This document shows, piece after piece, positions 25,500 through 32,885 of a stretch of DNA of 64,000 nucleotides (its first letter is position 1; the number at the start of each line of letters is the position of its first letter). A program made the position numbers and the translations under genes. Where the stretch lies: NCBI RefSeq assembly GCF_900454495.1, contig NZ_UGSI01000001.1:2542001-2606000 (forward strand). Reading direction: 5' to 3'. The notes beneath the pieces are model-generated. The model was not told the origin of the DNA and did no database searches. It saw only the letters and a program-made list of their open reading frames with translations. Origin of the DNA: Paenibacillus macerans. GTDB lineage: Bacteria > Bacillota > Bacilli > Paenibacillales > Paenibacillaceae.

Positions 25500-26578
25500 T
25501 CCTGTCCACCCCCGAACGTATACGAGCTGCGCCGCAGCAGCCAGATAAAAAACGGGCCGCCGCATAACGCGGTGACGATGCCGATCGGCAATTCCTCTGG
25601 CGCCAGGACGAGTCTGGCCAGGACATCCGCCCATACGATAAAGAGAGCTCCCAGCAGCAAGCTGATCGGGAGTACCCGGCGATGGTCGGAACCAAAAAGC
25701 AGCCTGACGATATGCGGGATCATGAGCCCGACAAACCCGATGGAGCCGCTGATCGCTACAAGCGTGCCCGTAAGCATAGCCAGGGTCAATATCAAGCCGA
25801 TGCGGAGACTTTGGATGTTCACGCCCAAGGTAACGGCCGCATCATCGCCCATCAACAGCGAGTTTAACGCCCGATACTGGAACAACAGCAGCGCAGCGCC
25901 GGCGAGTACAACGAAAGCGGGCAGGCCCAAATCCCCCCATTTCGCCCCCGTCAAGCTGCCCATCATCCAGTACAGCGCCGTGCGGATGCCCTCCTCCCGC
26001 GGCGCCATCGTAACGATAAAGTTCGTGGCCGCCGACATCATCATGGAAATGGCGATTCCCGACAGCAACAACCTCGTGGTGGAAAGGGTTCCCCTTACCC
26101 GCGCCAGCAGATACACCATCCCCATCGCGGCCAGCGAACCGAGAAAAGCCGAGAGAGACAAGGCATATTGTCCGAAAAATTGAAACGCTCCGAACAGGAT
26201 GACGAGTGTCGCCCCGACCGAAGCTCCCGACGATACGCCAAGAATATACGGATCGGCCAGCGAATTGCGCATGAGCGCTTGAGCGGCGACGCCGGCAACG
26301 GATAATCCGGCACCGACGATTACGCCAAGGAGGACCCTGGGGAAGCGGATATCCCAAATGATATGCCCTTGACCGGCACTCCAGGTTTCCTCCACCCATC
26401 CGGAGAAGCCCGGCACATGGGAAAATGCGATCTTCCAGACGGTCGCCGGGCCGATCGCCACCGGGCCAAGCATCACCGCGATCGTAACCGACACCAGCAG
26501 CAAGGCTGCCAGCATGATCACGATCCCGGAGAACATGAAGCGGCTCCCGGCAGCTTGGGGTTGCCTCTTGTTGTTCAT
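25496..26578 (-). CDS. FecCD-type ABC transporter permease
   Basis: 360 aa with around ten hydrophobic segments and the FecCD motifs RFPRVLLGVIVGAGLSVAGV, NSLADPYILGVSSGAS and GFVGLMIPHIVR. The family imports siderophores, heme, cobalamin and other chelates. It overlaps the methyltransferase gene upstream and the ATPase gene downstream by four bases each, so transcript and translation are tightly linked. One permease gene implies a homodimer. Confidence 0.93.
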   Translation of the reverse strand: MNNKRQPQAAGSRFMFSGIVIMLAALLLVSVTIAVMLGPVAIGPATVWKIAFSHVPGFSGWVEETWSAGQGHIIWDIRFPRVLLGVIVGAGLSVAGVAAQALMRNSLADPYILGVSSGASVGATLVILFGAFQFFGQYALSLSAFLGSLAAMGMVYLLARVRGTLSTTRLLLSGIAISMMMSAATNFIVTMAPREEGIRTALYWMMGSLTGAKWGDLGLPAFVVLAGAALLLFQYRALNSLLMGDDAAVTLGVNIQSLRIGLILTLAMLTGTLVAISGSIGFVGLMIPHIVRLLFGSDHRRVLPISLLLGALFIVWADVLARLVLAPEELPIGIVTALCGGPFFIWLLRRSSYTFGGGQE

Positions 26579-27336
26579 GGCTCCCGATACCCCAGCAGGA
26601 TCATTCGCGGAGAATGCCGCTCATCGTAGGCCTCTCCGTCGTAACTTCCACGCATCGCTTCCAACTGAAGGCCCGCGCCATCCAACATGCTTTTCATCAC
26701 CTCCGGCGAATAAAGCTTCACGCGTTCCGTATAGCTGCGGGACCGGCTCCCCGGTTCTTCGATCACGATTTCCTTGGTCACGAAGCCGTTTTGAATCGAT
26801 CGGCTCTCTGAAATGACCACGCCGTTCTCTTTCCGCTTGGAAAAAGGAACGAGATGATCTTGGATATACCCGGCGTTCAAAACATCGATGACAAAACGTC
26901 CGCCCGGCATGAGCGCCATCCGGATTTGCTTCAGGACGTTAAGCTGTTCGCCGTCCGTCTCGAAATAGCCTATCGAAGTGAACAGGTTGACGACCGCATC
27001 AAAGTATTCCGTGAAAGTGCCGTCTTCCGGCAAAGCGCGCATGTCGGCTTCAACCCACCTAACGCATCCGCCGGAATCGGCTTCCTTTGCCTTTCGCAGC
27101 AGTACGGGGGAAAGATCTACGCCTGTGACGCGATAGCCGGCATCGGCCAGTGCCAAGGCGTGCCTGCCCGCTCCGCAGCAAAGGTCGAGGATTCGGCTTC
27201 CCGGGGGCAGCTTCAACCAGTCCATAACCTTTTGAACCAAACGATCGGCTTCCTGTTGATTGCGATGCTTATAGACAAGCAAATAGTCTTCGCCAAAGCT
27301 TTTTTCATACCATTTTATCGTTTCGCCTATGCTCAT
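26575..27336 (-). CDS. class I SAM-dependent methyltransferase, first gene of the Zur operon
   Basis: 253 aa. SAM-binding motif I ILDLCCGAGRHALALADAGY near residue 50, motif II VEADMRALP, and motif IV FDAVVNLFTSIGYF. The C-terminal half is a mixed alpha/beta cap. ATG 27336 lies six bases after GGTGGAG and 21 bases after the stop of the leader micro-ORF. The presence of a methyltransferase at the head of a metal-chelate import operon is unusual. It may modify the ligand, a metal-binding molecule or a protein; I cannot tell which. Confidence 0.85.
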   Translation of the reverse strand: MSIGETIKWYEKSFGEDYLLVYKHRNQQEADRLVQKVMDWLKLPPGSRILDLCCGAGRHALALADAGYRVTGVDLSPVLLRKAKEADSGGCVRWVEADMRALPEDGTFTEYFDAVVNLFTSIGYFETDGEQLNVLKQIRMALMPGGRFVIDVLNAGYIQDHLVPFSKRKENGVVISESRSIQNGFVTKEIVIEEPGSRSRSYTERVKLYSPEVMKSMLDGAGLQLEAMRGSYDGEAYDERHSPRMILLGYREP

Positions 27337-27356
27337 CGATTTCTCCACCCGCCATT

Positions 27357-27413
27357 TTAATAGTAATAATTACGATTAATATACAACCTGATATTCCCGT
27401 CTTTTTTCTCCAT
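27357..27413 (-). CDS. 18-residue leader peptide of the Zur ABC operon
   Basis: MEKKDGNIRLYINRNYYY, with AAGGAGG eight bases before its ATG, lies between the promoter (27450-27478) and the methyltransferase start. Its last codons are the Zur box B sequence itself (27358-27378). It may be a translated leader that couples to the methyltransferase or a fortuitous frame. The ribosome binding site is as good as any in the operon. Confidence 0.45.
   Translation of the reverse strand: MEKKDGNIRLYINRNYYY
27358..27378. promoter_or_regulatory. Zur box B
   Basis: 21-bp site with core AGTAATAATTACGATTA, about 70 bp downstream of the operon promoter and 22 bp before the methyltransferase start. It could act as a roadblock in addition to box C. 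Confidence 0.82.
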
Positions 27414-27449
27414 CTCCACGTCCTCCTTAGGAATAAGTGCTACTCTACT

Positions 27450-27478
27450 ATATTATTCGTAATTTTTACGATTATCAA
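27450..27478 (-). promoter_or_regulatory. promoter of the Zur ABC operon with Zur box C in the spacer
   Basis: On the minus strand, TTGATA (27473-27478) and TAATAT (27450-27455) are 17 bp apart. The Zur box (TCGTAATTTTTACGA core, 27454-27474) fills the spacer exactly, so bound Zur would exclude RNA polymerase. Confidence 0.88.
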
Positions 27479-27502
27479 TAGATTTTATCCATCCCGTAAA
27501 AA

Positions 27503-27535
27503 AAGCATGCTCTCTCCCGAAGAGATTGCATGCTT
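27503..27535 (-). terminator. terminator of the first Fur-family gene
   Basis: AAGCATGC...GCATGCTT with an extended inner stem (CTCT/AGAG), about 35 bp after the stop of the gene at 27571; the minus strand then reads into TTTTTTTACGGG. Confidence 0.75.
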
Positions 27536-27570
27536 ACTGATCAATGGATACAGGCAGCCTGTTATCTACC

Positions 27571-28020
27571 CTATGGTTGTTCTTCATTCTGCTGTGCCTG
27601 GCAGGACTCGCAAATTCCGTAAACCTCAAAACGATGCCGCAGCACTTTGTAATTCCCCGGCAACTCAAGGCCATGGTCCATCGGACAATAATCAAAAGGA
27701 AGCGTTTTTTCGCAATTGACGCAAATCAAGTGATGATGATGGTGCGCCGTACAATTCTCCTTGAATTTCAAGCCGCCATCCATAAAGTAGAAATGCTCCA
27801 ATACCCCCATCTCGCTTAACATCCGGAGATTGCGGTAAACCGTATCCAGACTCATGCTCGGATAACGGACGGACATTTGATCGTAGACATCTTTGGGCGA
27901 CAGGTAACCTTCATGGTCGGCAAAAATTTGCGCCAACGTTCTTCGTTGCTCGGTCACCCTCCATCCGTTCCGCGCCATTGTATCCAGCATCTCTCTTACT
28001 TTGGATTGGCTTTCTTTCAT
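27571..28020 (-). CDS. zur: Fur-family regulator, Zur-like (first copy)
   Basis: 149 aa. Winged helix at residues 15-75 (LSPKDVYDQM, SLDTVYRNLRMLSE), then the metal domain with HHHHHLICVNC and a second zinc site ending YGICESC (CxxC pairs). PFDYCPMD resembles Zur rather than Fur or PerR. Zur binds TCGTAATnATTACGA boxes when zinc-loaded and represses zinc-saving genes, which are all around it. The start is uncertain: ATG 28020 fits the family length but has only a weak upstream AAGGGAA. A second Zur-like gene is at 31596. Confidence 0.85.
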   Translation of the reverse strand: MKESQSKVREMLDTMARNGWRVTEQRRTLAQIFADHEGYLSPKDVYDQMSVRYPSMSLDTVYRNLRMLSEMGVLEHFYFMDGGLKFKENCTAHHHHHLICVNCEKTLPFDYCPMDHGLELPGNYKVLRHRFEVYGICESCQAQQNEEQP

Positions 28021-28148
28021 AACATCGCACGTTCCCTTCTTCGGTATACGAAGCATCCCGCTTGCGTACGGACGTTTCGTCAGAAAGAATTCTGTCTTTT
28101 TATTTTAGCAAAGAAAGGGGGGGATTGTCATTTTCACCAAGCGATATG

Positions 28149-28199
28149 TTTACCCGATCCGAATTTTATAGTAAACTTTATTAGTAATAATTACGAATA
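28149..28199 (+). promoter_or_regulatory. folE2 promoter with Zur box D
   Basis: TTTACC (28149-28154) and TAAACT (28172-28177) are 17 bp apart; Zur box D (AGTAATAATTACGAATA core, 28179-28199) directly follows the -10. The divergent zur gene starts 130 bp away, so the site might also affect it. Confidence 0.85.
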
Positions 28200-28298
28200 A
28201 ACATATGTGCATGATCGGTTCCCCGGGCAAATCGTTAATTACGGCAAAAAAATCAACGATCCGCTTGAACCGCACCGCACGATCATGAGGTGTATACA

Positions 28299-29228
28299 AT
28301 GCAACCAATCAAAAACCAAAAGATTCTCCCCGCCAAACCGGAGCGGCATCGACGCTTCGGTTCCACTGCCCCCATTCCCGGAAATAAACCGACAGTCAAA
28401 GAACAAATGGCCGATTTACAAAATCGTCGGGAAGACTACCTGTTTCCCATTGACCGTGTCGGTATTTGCAGGGTTCAACACCCGATCCTGGTTTGTTCCG
28501 AAATGGAGCCGGGCACCCAAACCAGTGTTGCGACGATTACGCTGACTACGAGCTTGCCTCGGGAGTCCAAAGGCATTAATATGAGCAGGCTGACGGAACA
28601 ATTGGAACGATATCGTCAAAAAGGCTGGACAAGCGAACTTCCGGATCTGTGCGATTTTGTCCGTGACCTTGCGGAACGGATGGGACAGGACAAGGCCGAA
28701 ATAACGATGACTTTTCCTTGGTTTTACGAACGAACGGCCCCGGTTACGGAGAATGCGGGGCTAAATCATGCGGAGGCCTCGATCAAAACCGCGTATGAGA
28801 AGGGGAAGCCCTTTACTGCTGAAGTAAGTCTGCGAGCAGCCGTAACCACGTTATGCCCATGCTCCAAGGAAATTAGCGAATACAGTGCTCATAATCAGCG
28901 CGGGATGGTGACGATGACCGTCGAGATCGATCCGGCTTCGCCCCCGGTGCGTGATTGGAAAGCGATGTTGCTGGAAGCAGCGGAATCCAATGCCAGCAGT
29001 GCGCTTCACCCGGTTCTGAAACGCCCGGACGAGAAGAGGGTCACGGAACAGGCTTATGAAAACCCTCGTTTCGTGGAAGATATGGTGAGGCTTGTCGCTG
29101 CGGATTTGTATGAAATGGAGGCGGTGCAAGCTTTCACGGTGGAATGTCGAAATGAGGAATCGATTCATATGCATGATGCTTATGCAGTGATTACGTACGA
29201 TAAAAGAAATGAAGCGCTGACGCATTAA
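28299..29228 (+). CDS. folE2: GTP cyclohydrolase FolE2 (zinc-independent type IB)
   Basis: 309 aa. It makes dihydroneopterin triphosphate from GTP, the first step of folate synthesis. FolE2 motifs are TTLCPCSKEISEYSAHNQRG and the C-terminal HMHDAYA. FolE2 replaces the zinc enzyme FolE when zinc is scarce, as with B. subtilis YciA. ATG 28299 is preferred over a GTG three codons upstream because GAGGTG lies at proper distance. Directly controlled by Zur box D. Confidence 0.95.
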   Translation: MQPIKNQKILPAKPERHRRFGSTAPIPGNKPTVKEQMADLQNRREDYLFPIDRVGICRVQHPILVCSEMEPGTQTSVATITLTTSLPRESKGINMSRLTEQLERYRQKGWTSELPDLCDFVRDLAERMGQDKAEITMTFPWFYERTAPVTENAGLNHAEASIKTAYEKGKPFTAEVSLRAAVTTLCPCSKEISEYSAHNQRGMVTMTVEIDPASPPVRDWKAMLLEAAESNASSALHPVLKRPDEKRVTEQAYENPRFVEDMVRLVAADLYEMEAVQAFTVECRNEESIHMHDAYAVITYDKRNEALTH

Positions 29229-29302
29229 CAGCGACTTTTCTTCTCCTGCACTCCACAATTTGAAAATAAAGAGGGGGGTTCCCAGGAACGCCCCCGATAC
29301 GA

Positions 29303-29794
29303 TTATCGACTGTCCGCTGTCCGATCTTGTTCAAGCCGGGCAAACGTCTCGGCGCAACGCTGCAAGAGCAAACAAAAGGAACGGTTATGTCCGATAAAAA
29401 AAGAGGAAAGGTCGTACCGCTTCCGCGACGGCTCAAACGTTACAAGCAGACGATGCCTCATCCGCTCCATGGCAAATTGCACGAACCTATCGGTTTTCTC
29501 GGAGGCGAGCATAGTTATATAAGCATAAAGCGAATGATCCTCCGGTTCATCCAGCGGGCTGACGCCCGCACAGGAAAATTCGGTTTGGATCTGTATTCGC
29601 TTAAGGCAAACAAGCGCCGGGAACATCTCCGCATCAACCTCTATATTGCCGAGCCATACCGTTTGCTTGGCTCGCTTTCTTTGTTTGACGCTTCGCAACC
29701 AGTTTGTAAGCTCCAGGTCCCTCCGTTGCCACCTTTCTGCGGAATGTACGCTGATCACCTTCTCTTTCTCGTTCTTGCTGCTAATGTATGCCAA
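29303..29794 (-). CDS. protein of unknown function, last gene of the AAA-ATPase unit
   Basis: About 163 aa if started at TTG 29794, which follows GGAGG by seven bases. Visible features are an acidic segment with AGVSPLDEPEDHSLYAYIT, a run rich in Arg/His and SSFFIGHNRSFCLLLQR near the C-terminus. No signal peptide or clear catalytic motif. I do not recognise the family. It follows a truncated FAD-oxidoreductase gene and the AAA ATPase on the same strand; whether it belongs to the same function is open. No good terminator is apparent. Confidence 0.5.
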   Translation of the reverse strand: MAYISSKNEKEKVISVHSAERWQRRDLELTNWLRSVKQRKRAKQTVWLGNIEVDAEMFPALVCLKRIQIQTEFSCAGVSPLDEPEDHSLYAYITMLASEKTDRFVQFAMERMRHRLLVTFEPSRKRYDLSSFFIGHNRSFCLLLQRCAETFARLEQDRTADSR

Positions 29795-29811
29795 CAGGCT
29801 CCCTCCTCTGG

Positions 29812-29979
29812 TTAGCCAGAATTGATCATTCGCATTTCCTTGGGCCACATTCTAAAGGAAGCGCCTACGCTCGCTCTTTCAAAAATACCGAAGCGTTTTA
29901 CGTTAAGCTCTTGCAGCAAGCTGCCCAAGCCAATACCCGCAGCTCCCCCGCCAACAACAACGCAATCGAAAAGCTCCAT
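29812..29979 (-). pseudogene. FAD-dependent oxidoreductase, N-terminal 55-aa stub
   Basis: ATG 29979 (GGGAGG seven bases upstream) opens a canonical FAD-binding Rossmann start, MELFDCVVVGGGAAGIGLG, continuing with FGIFERASVGASFRMWPKEM and then a stop after MINSG. Intact relatives continue for several hundred residues after the WPxEM motif, so about 85% of the gene is missing, apparently by deletion up to the next gene. It lies 53 bp after the AAA ATPase gene and was probably its operon partner. Confidence 0.72.
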
Positions 29980-30031
29980 GGCCAACACCTCCCAGTTATT
30001 TATCCTTCTATGCCGTCGATTTATGGCTTGA

Positions 30032-30841
30032 TCAAAGTATTTTAGGCTTGTATTCCGAATAAGCGTCTTCGATATGCGTGCGGCCAAGCGGGGTACCTCC
30101 AATGATCGCCTTCCGCTTGGCTTTGAGCAGGATTTGTTCCATATCGGCAAAGCTGCACCCCGTCAGCAAATCCGGCGCCGCCTTATGAAGCGTCTCCTCA
30201 TGCTCGAAATCTTCCAGGTGCAGGCGAATAAATTGTTCTCTGTCCGTATCTTCCGGCATGCCGTAAGTCATTTTCGTATCAAACCGGCGCCATACCGCTT
30301 GATCCAATTCCGCCTCCAGGTTGGTGGCGGCGATGAAGACGCTGTTCCCTTCGAATTCATCCAGGCATTGCAGCAGGGTATTCACCACTCTGGCCATTTC
30401 CTTGACCTCATCGTTGTTATCGCGCGTTCGGCCGACAGCGTCGAACTCATCCAGGAACAAGACGCACGGCGTCGTTTTGGCATAGTCAAAAATTTTGCGA
30501 ATATTGCTCCCCGTCTCTCCCAAATGGCTGTGAATCAGCGCATCCAGCCTGACTAAAATTAACGGGAGTTCCAGACAAGCGGCGATATAAAAGGCGGTTA
30601 GCGTTTTTCCGGTACCCGGCGGTCCGAACAGGACGATTTTATTGGGAATCGGAACATCGTACTGTTCGAACTTCTCTTTCATCCCGAGAATCGTAATAAA
30701 CTCTTCAACGATTTGCCGATTGATAGGCGCAAGAACGATGCGTTCTACTTTTTTTTTGCACTCTTTCGGCGCATAATATGTTGCCATATCCGTACCTTTG
30801 GAGCGGGGAAGGCGAAAATTTGCGTTGTTGTTTTTGCTCAT
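30032..30841 (-). CDS. AAA ATPase (FtsH/katanin-like core, soluble)
   Basis: 269 aa forming a single AAA module: Walker A LFGPPGTGKTLTAF near residue 72, Walker B VLFLDEFDAVGRT, sensor-1 FIAATNLEAELD, arginine fingers in VWRRFD. No membrane segment and no protease domain. Stand-alone AAA modules of this kind remodel a partner protein; possible partners here are the flavoprotein whose gene is now truncated and the unknown protein at 29303. GGAG precedes the start by nine bases. No Zur box is visible directly before it. Confidence 0.86.
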   Translation of the reverse strand: MSKNNNANFRLPRSKGTDMATYYAPKECKKKVERIVLAPINRQIVEEFITILGMKEKFEQYDVPIPNKIVLFGPPGTGKTLTAFYIAACLELPLILVRLDALIHSHLGETGSNIRKIFDYAKTTPCVLFLDEFDAVGRTRDNNDEVKEMARVVNTLLQCLDEFEGNSVFIAATNLEAELDQAVWRRFDTKMTYGMPEDTDREQFIRLHLEDFEHEETLHKAAPDLLTGCSFADMEQILLKAKRKAIIGGTPLGRTHIEDAYSEYKPKIL

Positions 30842-30884
30842 GTATGCAATACTCCTTTATTCGATTCGCGACTTTTTGTCCTGC

Positions 30885-31091
30885 CTATAAAACCCAAAAG
30901 ATCCCCTCACGATCCAGTTCGACCTGTTCCAACTGCCGCTCGAAATCCGGATGGGGCGCAATGGATTTAACCGGTTCCCAGTCTTGGTTCGCATTTTTGA
31001 CATACACGCTCCAATTATTTTGCTCCAAACGGAACTGTACGATAGCGGAACCGATCCATTTTCGTCCGTGAGAATAGGGCCGTAAACGAAT
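30885..31091 (-). pseudogene. DUF3024-like C-terminal fragment
   Basis: A minus-strand frame with no normal start codon reads RKWIGSAIVQFRLEQNNWSV then VKNANQDWEPVKSIAPHPDF and ends REGIFWVL. The pattern (QF..., W..Y...W..., final GIFW) resembles the C-terminus of DUF3024 proteins. A stop lies just upstream in frame. A GAGGTG plus GTG start in a neighbouring frame suggests a frameshift. It ends 44 bp before the AAA ATPase gene. Confidence 0.4.
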
Positions 31092-31199
31092 CCACCACGA
31101 TCACCTCATAGTCAGCTGTGATGTAACCAATATAACAATCTGCCTTTTTTCTTAGGTCCTTATTATTTGGTCAATATTGGATACGAATTGGATGAACCC

Positions 31200-31288
31200 G
31201 CGCTATTGACGGAATGGCGGGCCGGCGGGTTCGGCTGACCGCAAACGCCAATAGCGCACGCCCGCGAACTACGGTGTGCGCTATTGAC
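31200..31288. repeat. GCGCTATTG inverted/direct repeat cluster behind rpsN
   Basis: GCGCTATTG occurs at about 31200 and 31279, with the inverse CAATAGCGC at about 31249, all in a GC-rich 90-bp stretch. The inverted pair can form a 9-bp stem at the 3' side of the minus-strand rpsN gene, possibly a terminator or a trimmed palindromic repeat element. Confidence 0.5.
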
Positions 31289-31308
31289 ATCGGCCCCTCT
31301 CGTCGGTA

Positions 31309-31578
31309 TTACCAGCTGGCTTTTTTCACGCCGGGAATTTTCCCTTGGTGGGCCAGCTCGCGAAAGACGATCCGGGACACCTTGAATTTGCTGATATATC
31401 CTCGCGGCCGCCCCGTTACCGCACAACGGTTATGCAGACGAGTGGGCGATGAATCGCGGGGCAGCTTTTGCAAAGCCGCAATATCCCCTTTTTCTTTCAG
31501 CTCTCTGCGCTTTTCGGCATATTTTTGCACCAGCGCTTGTCTTTTCAGTTCTTTAACCACTTTTGATTTCTTGGCCAT
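31309..31578 (-). CDS. rpsN: 30S ribosomal protein S14, zinc-independent paralogue
   Basis: 89 aa, MAKKSKVVKELKRQALVQKY start and GYISKFKVSRIVFRELAHQG end. It lacks the CxxC...CxxC zinc ribbon of the housekeeping type-Z S14 and is the longer form, like B. subtilis RpsNB (YhzA). Making it under zinc starvation frees zinc from ribosomes. AAAGGAGGG precedes the start. It follows the second zur gene by 17 bp and probably shares the Zur promoter at 32807-32866. Confidence 0.94.
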   Translation of the reverse strand: MAKKSKVVKELKRQALVQKYAEKRRELKEKGDIAALQKLPRDSSPTRLHNRCAVTGRPRGYISKFKVSRIVFRELAHQGKIPGVKKASW

Positions 31579-31595
31579 GGCTGATCTTCCCTCCT

Positions 31596-32018
31596 TTAAC
31601 TTGCGGCACACGCGCCGCATAGGCCGTAAATTTCGAATTTGTGCGAAACGATCTGGAACGATGCCGGCAGATCGATATCGTTGTCCAGCGGACAAAAATC
31701 GAGCGGAAAGGTTTGCTGGCATTTGATGCAGATGAGATGATGGTGGTGACGGTCCGGACCGCATCTCAGCTTAAAGCGGACCCCCTCCGGAAAATCGAAT
31801 TGTTCAATCAGATTGATCTTCGTCAGCAATCGCAGATTGCGGTATACCGTGTCGTAGCTGACCCCCGGAAGGCGCTCCGCGATATAAGCGTGAACTTGGC
31901 GCGGCAACACGAAACCGGTGGAGACGGAGAACAGCTCCGCGATCCATCTGCGCTGCGAGGTCATGCGTAAGCCTTTGGACTTCATGGCTTGAATCAACTG
32001 ATTCGGCTTGTTCCCCAT
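31596..32018 (-). CDS. Fur-family regulator, Zur-like (second copy)
   Basis: 140 aa. DNA-binding part with SQRRWIAELF and SYDTVYRNLRLL; metal site with HHHHLICIKC, FPLDFCPLD and C-terminal YGLCGAC. Its length and motifs parallel the copy at 27571. ATG 32018 follows GGGGGAG by eight bases. It sits between the decayed znuC-znuA gene and rpsN, so it is probably itself induced by zinc starvation, giving a feedback loop. Which copy is the true housekeeping Zur cannot be decided. Confidence 0.87.
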   Translation of the reverse strand: MGNKPNQLIQAMKSKGLRMTSQRRWIAELFSVSTGFVLPRQVHAYIAERLPGVSYDTVYRNLRLLTKINLIEQFDFPEGVRFKLRCGPDRHHHHLICIKCQQTFPLDFCPLDNDIDLPASFQIVSHKFEIYGLCGACAAS

Positions 32019-32069
32019 TTTTTCATCTCCCCCGGTTTGCACATCCCCATCACAACTGTGATTATGGCG

Positions 32070-32776
32070 TTATTCGTTCAACGCCGCCTTCAACGCATCC
32101 AGATTTTGCCGCATAACCGCAATATAATCGAGGCCGCCGGCCAACTCTTCTTCCGTCAAACCTTCTATCGGATTCAGCACCGCCGTTTTTGCCCCGATTT
32201 CGGAAGCGATCGTGTCGGCCACCTTGGAAGAGACCAGAGTTTCAAAGAAGATCGTCTTCACGTTGTGCTCTTTGGCAAACTCGATAATCTCCGTCATTTG
32301 AGCAGCCGACGGTTCTTGATCGGGGGATAACCCGGCAATCGAAAGCTGAGTCAATCCATATTGTTTGGCAAGGTATCCAAATGCGGCATACTGTGTAATG
32401 AAGTCTTTACGCTTGGCATCTTTCAGACTTTCGCTAAATTCCTTGTCGAGCGCCTCCAGCTCGGCTTCCTTGAACCGGCCGAAGTCCTACGCGGGAATAA
32501 CAGCCCGAACGGACCAGCTCGATCACCTTGCTGGGAAAGCCGGCATTGAAGGAAGCCACTTGCTGCGGCACATACCCCACCGTCATCTTTGAACCGTCTT
32601 CCTGAACCCCGCCCAACCGGACCGAACCGCTCCAGGGCTTAAGCAGTCCCATTCAGCAAAGTCGTTTTGGCCGCGCCGTTCGACCCCGCGATGCCGATGA
32701 ATTGCCCGGCATGGATGTCCAGAGACAAGTTTTCAATGACCGGCTCATGCCCATATCCAAATACAACCTCATGCAT
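32070..32776 (-). pseudogene. znuC-znuA deletion fusion (broken zinc importer)
   Basis: The first part reads as a zinc-importer ATPase: MHEVVFGYGHEPVIENLSLD and the P-loop IAGSNGAAKTTLLN, then a frameshift, then GLLKPWSGSVRLGG, TVGYVPQQVASFNAGFPSKV and RSGCYSRVGL. At about 32480 the reading changes abruptly to the middle of a ZnuA/AdcA binding protein, FGRFKEAELEALDKEF, ending GGLDYIAVMRQNLDALKAAL. The permease znuB and most of both genes are missing. The double Zur-box promoter upstream is intact. This explains why the cell may depend on the other two ABC systems of the island. Confidence 0.85.
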
Positions 32777-32806
32777 GGATGATAAAATCGCATCGATCTC
32801 TTCTTT

Positions 32807-32866
32807 TAATCGTAATTATTACGTATTACCAAAAAACATAATATAGTAATTATTACGATTTGTAAA
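32807..32866 (-). promoter_or_regulatory. promoter with tandem Zur boxes E and F
   Basis: TTTACA (32861-32866) and TATTAT (32838-32843) are 17 bp apart on the minus strand. Zur box F (AGTAATTATTACGA core, 32841-32861) fills the spacer; box E (TCGTAATTATTACG core, 32807-32827) lies just downstream. It would drive the fused znu remnant, the second zur and rpsN. Confidence 0.9.
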
Positions 32867-32885
32867 TCCCGACCGCCAAACCGGC

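Noticed and set aside
29191..29436. Minus-strand frame after folE2
   Set aside because: Out of frame with the better-supported gene at 29303-29794 and lacking a start signal.
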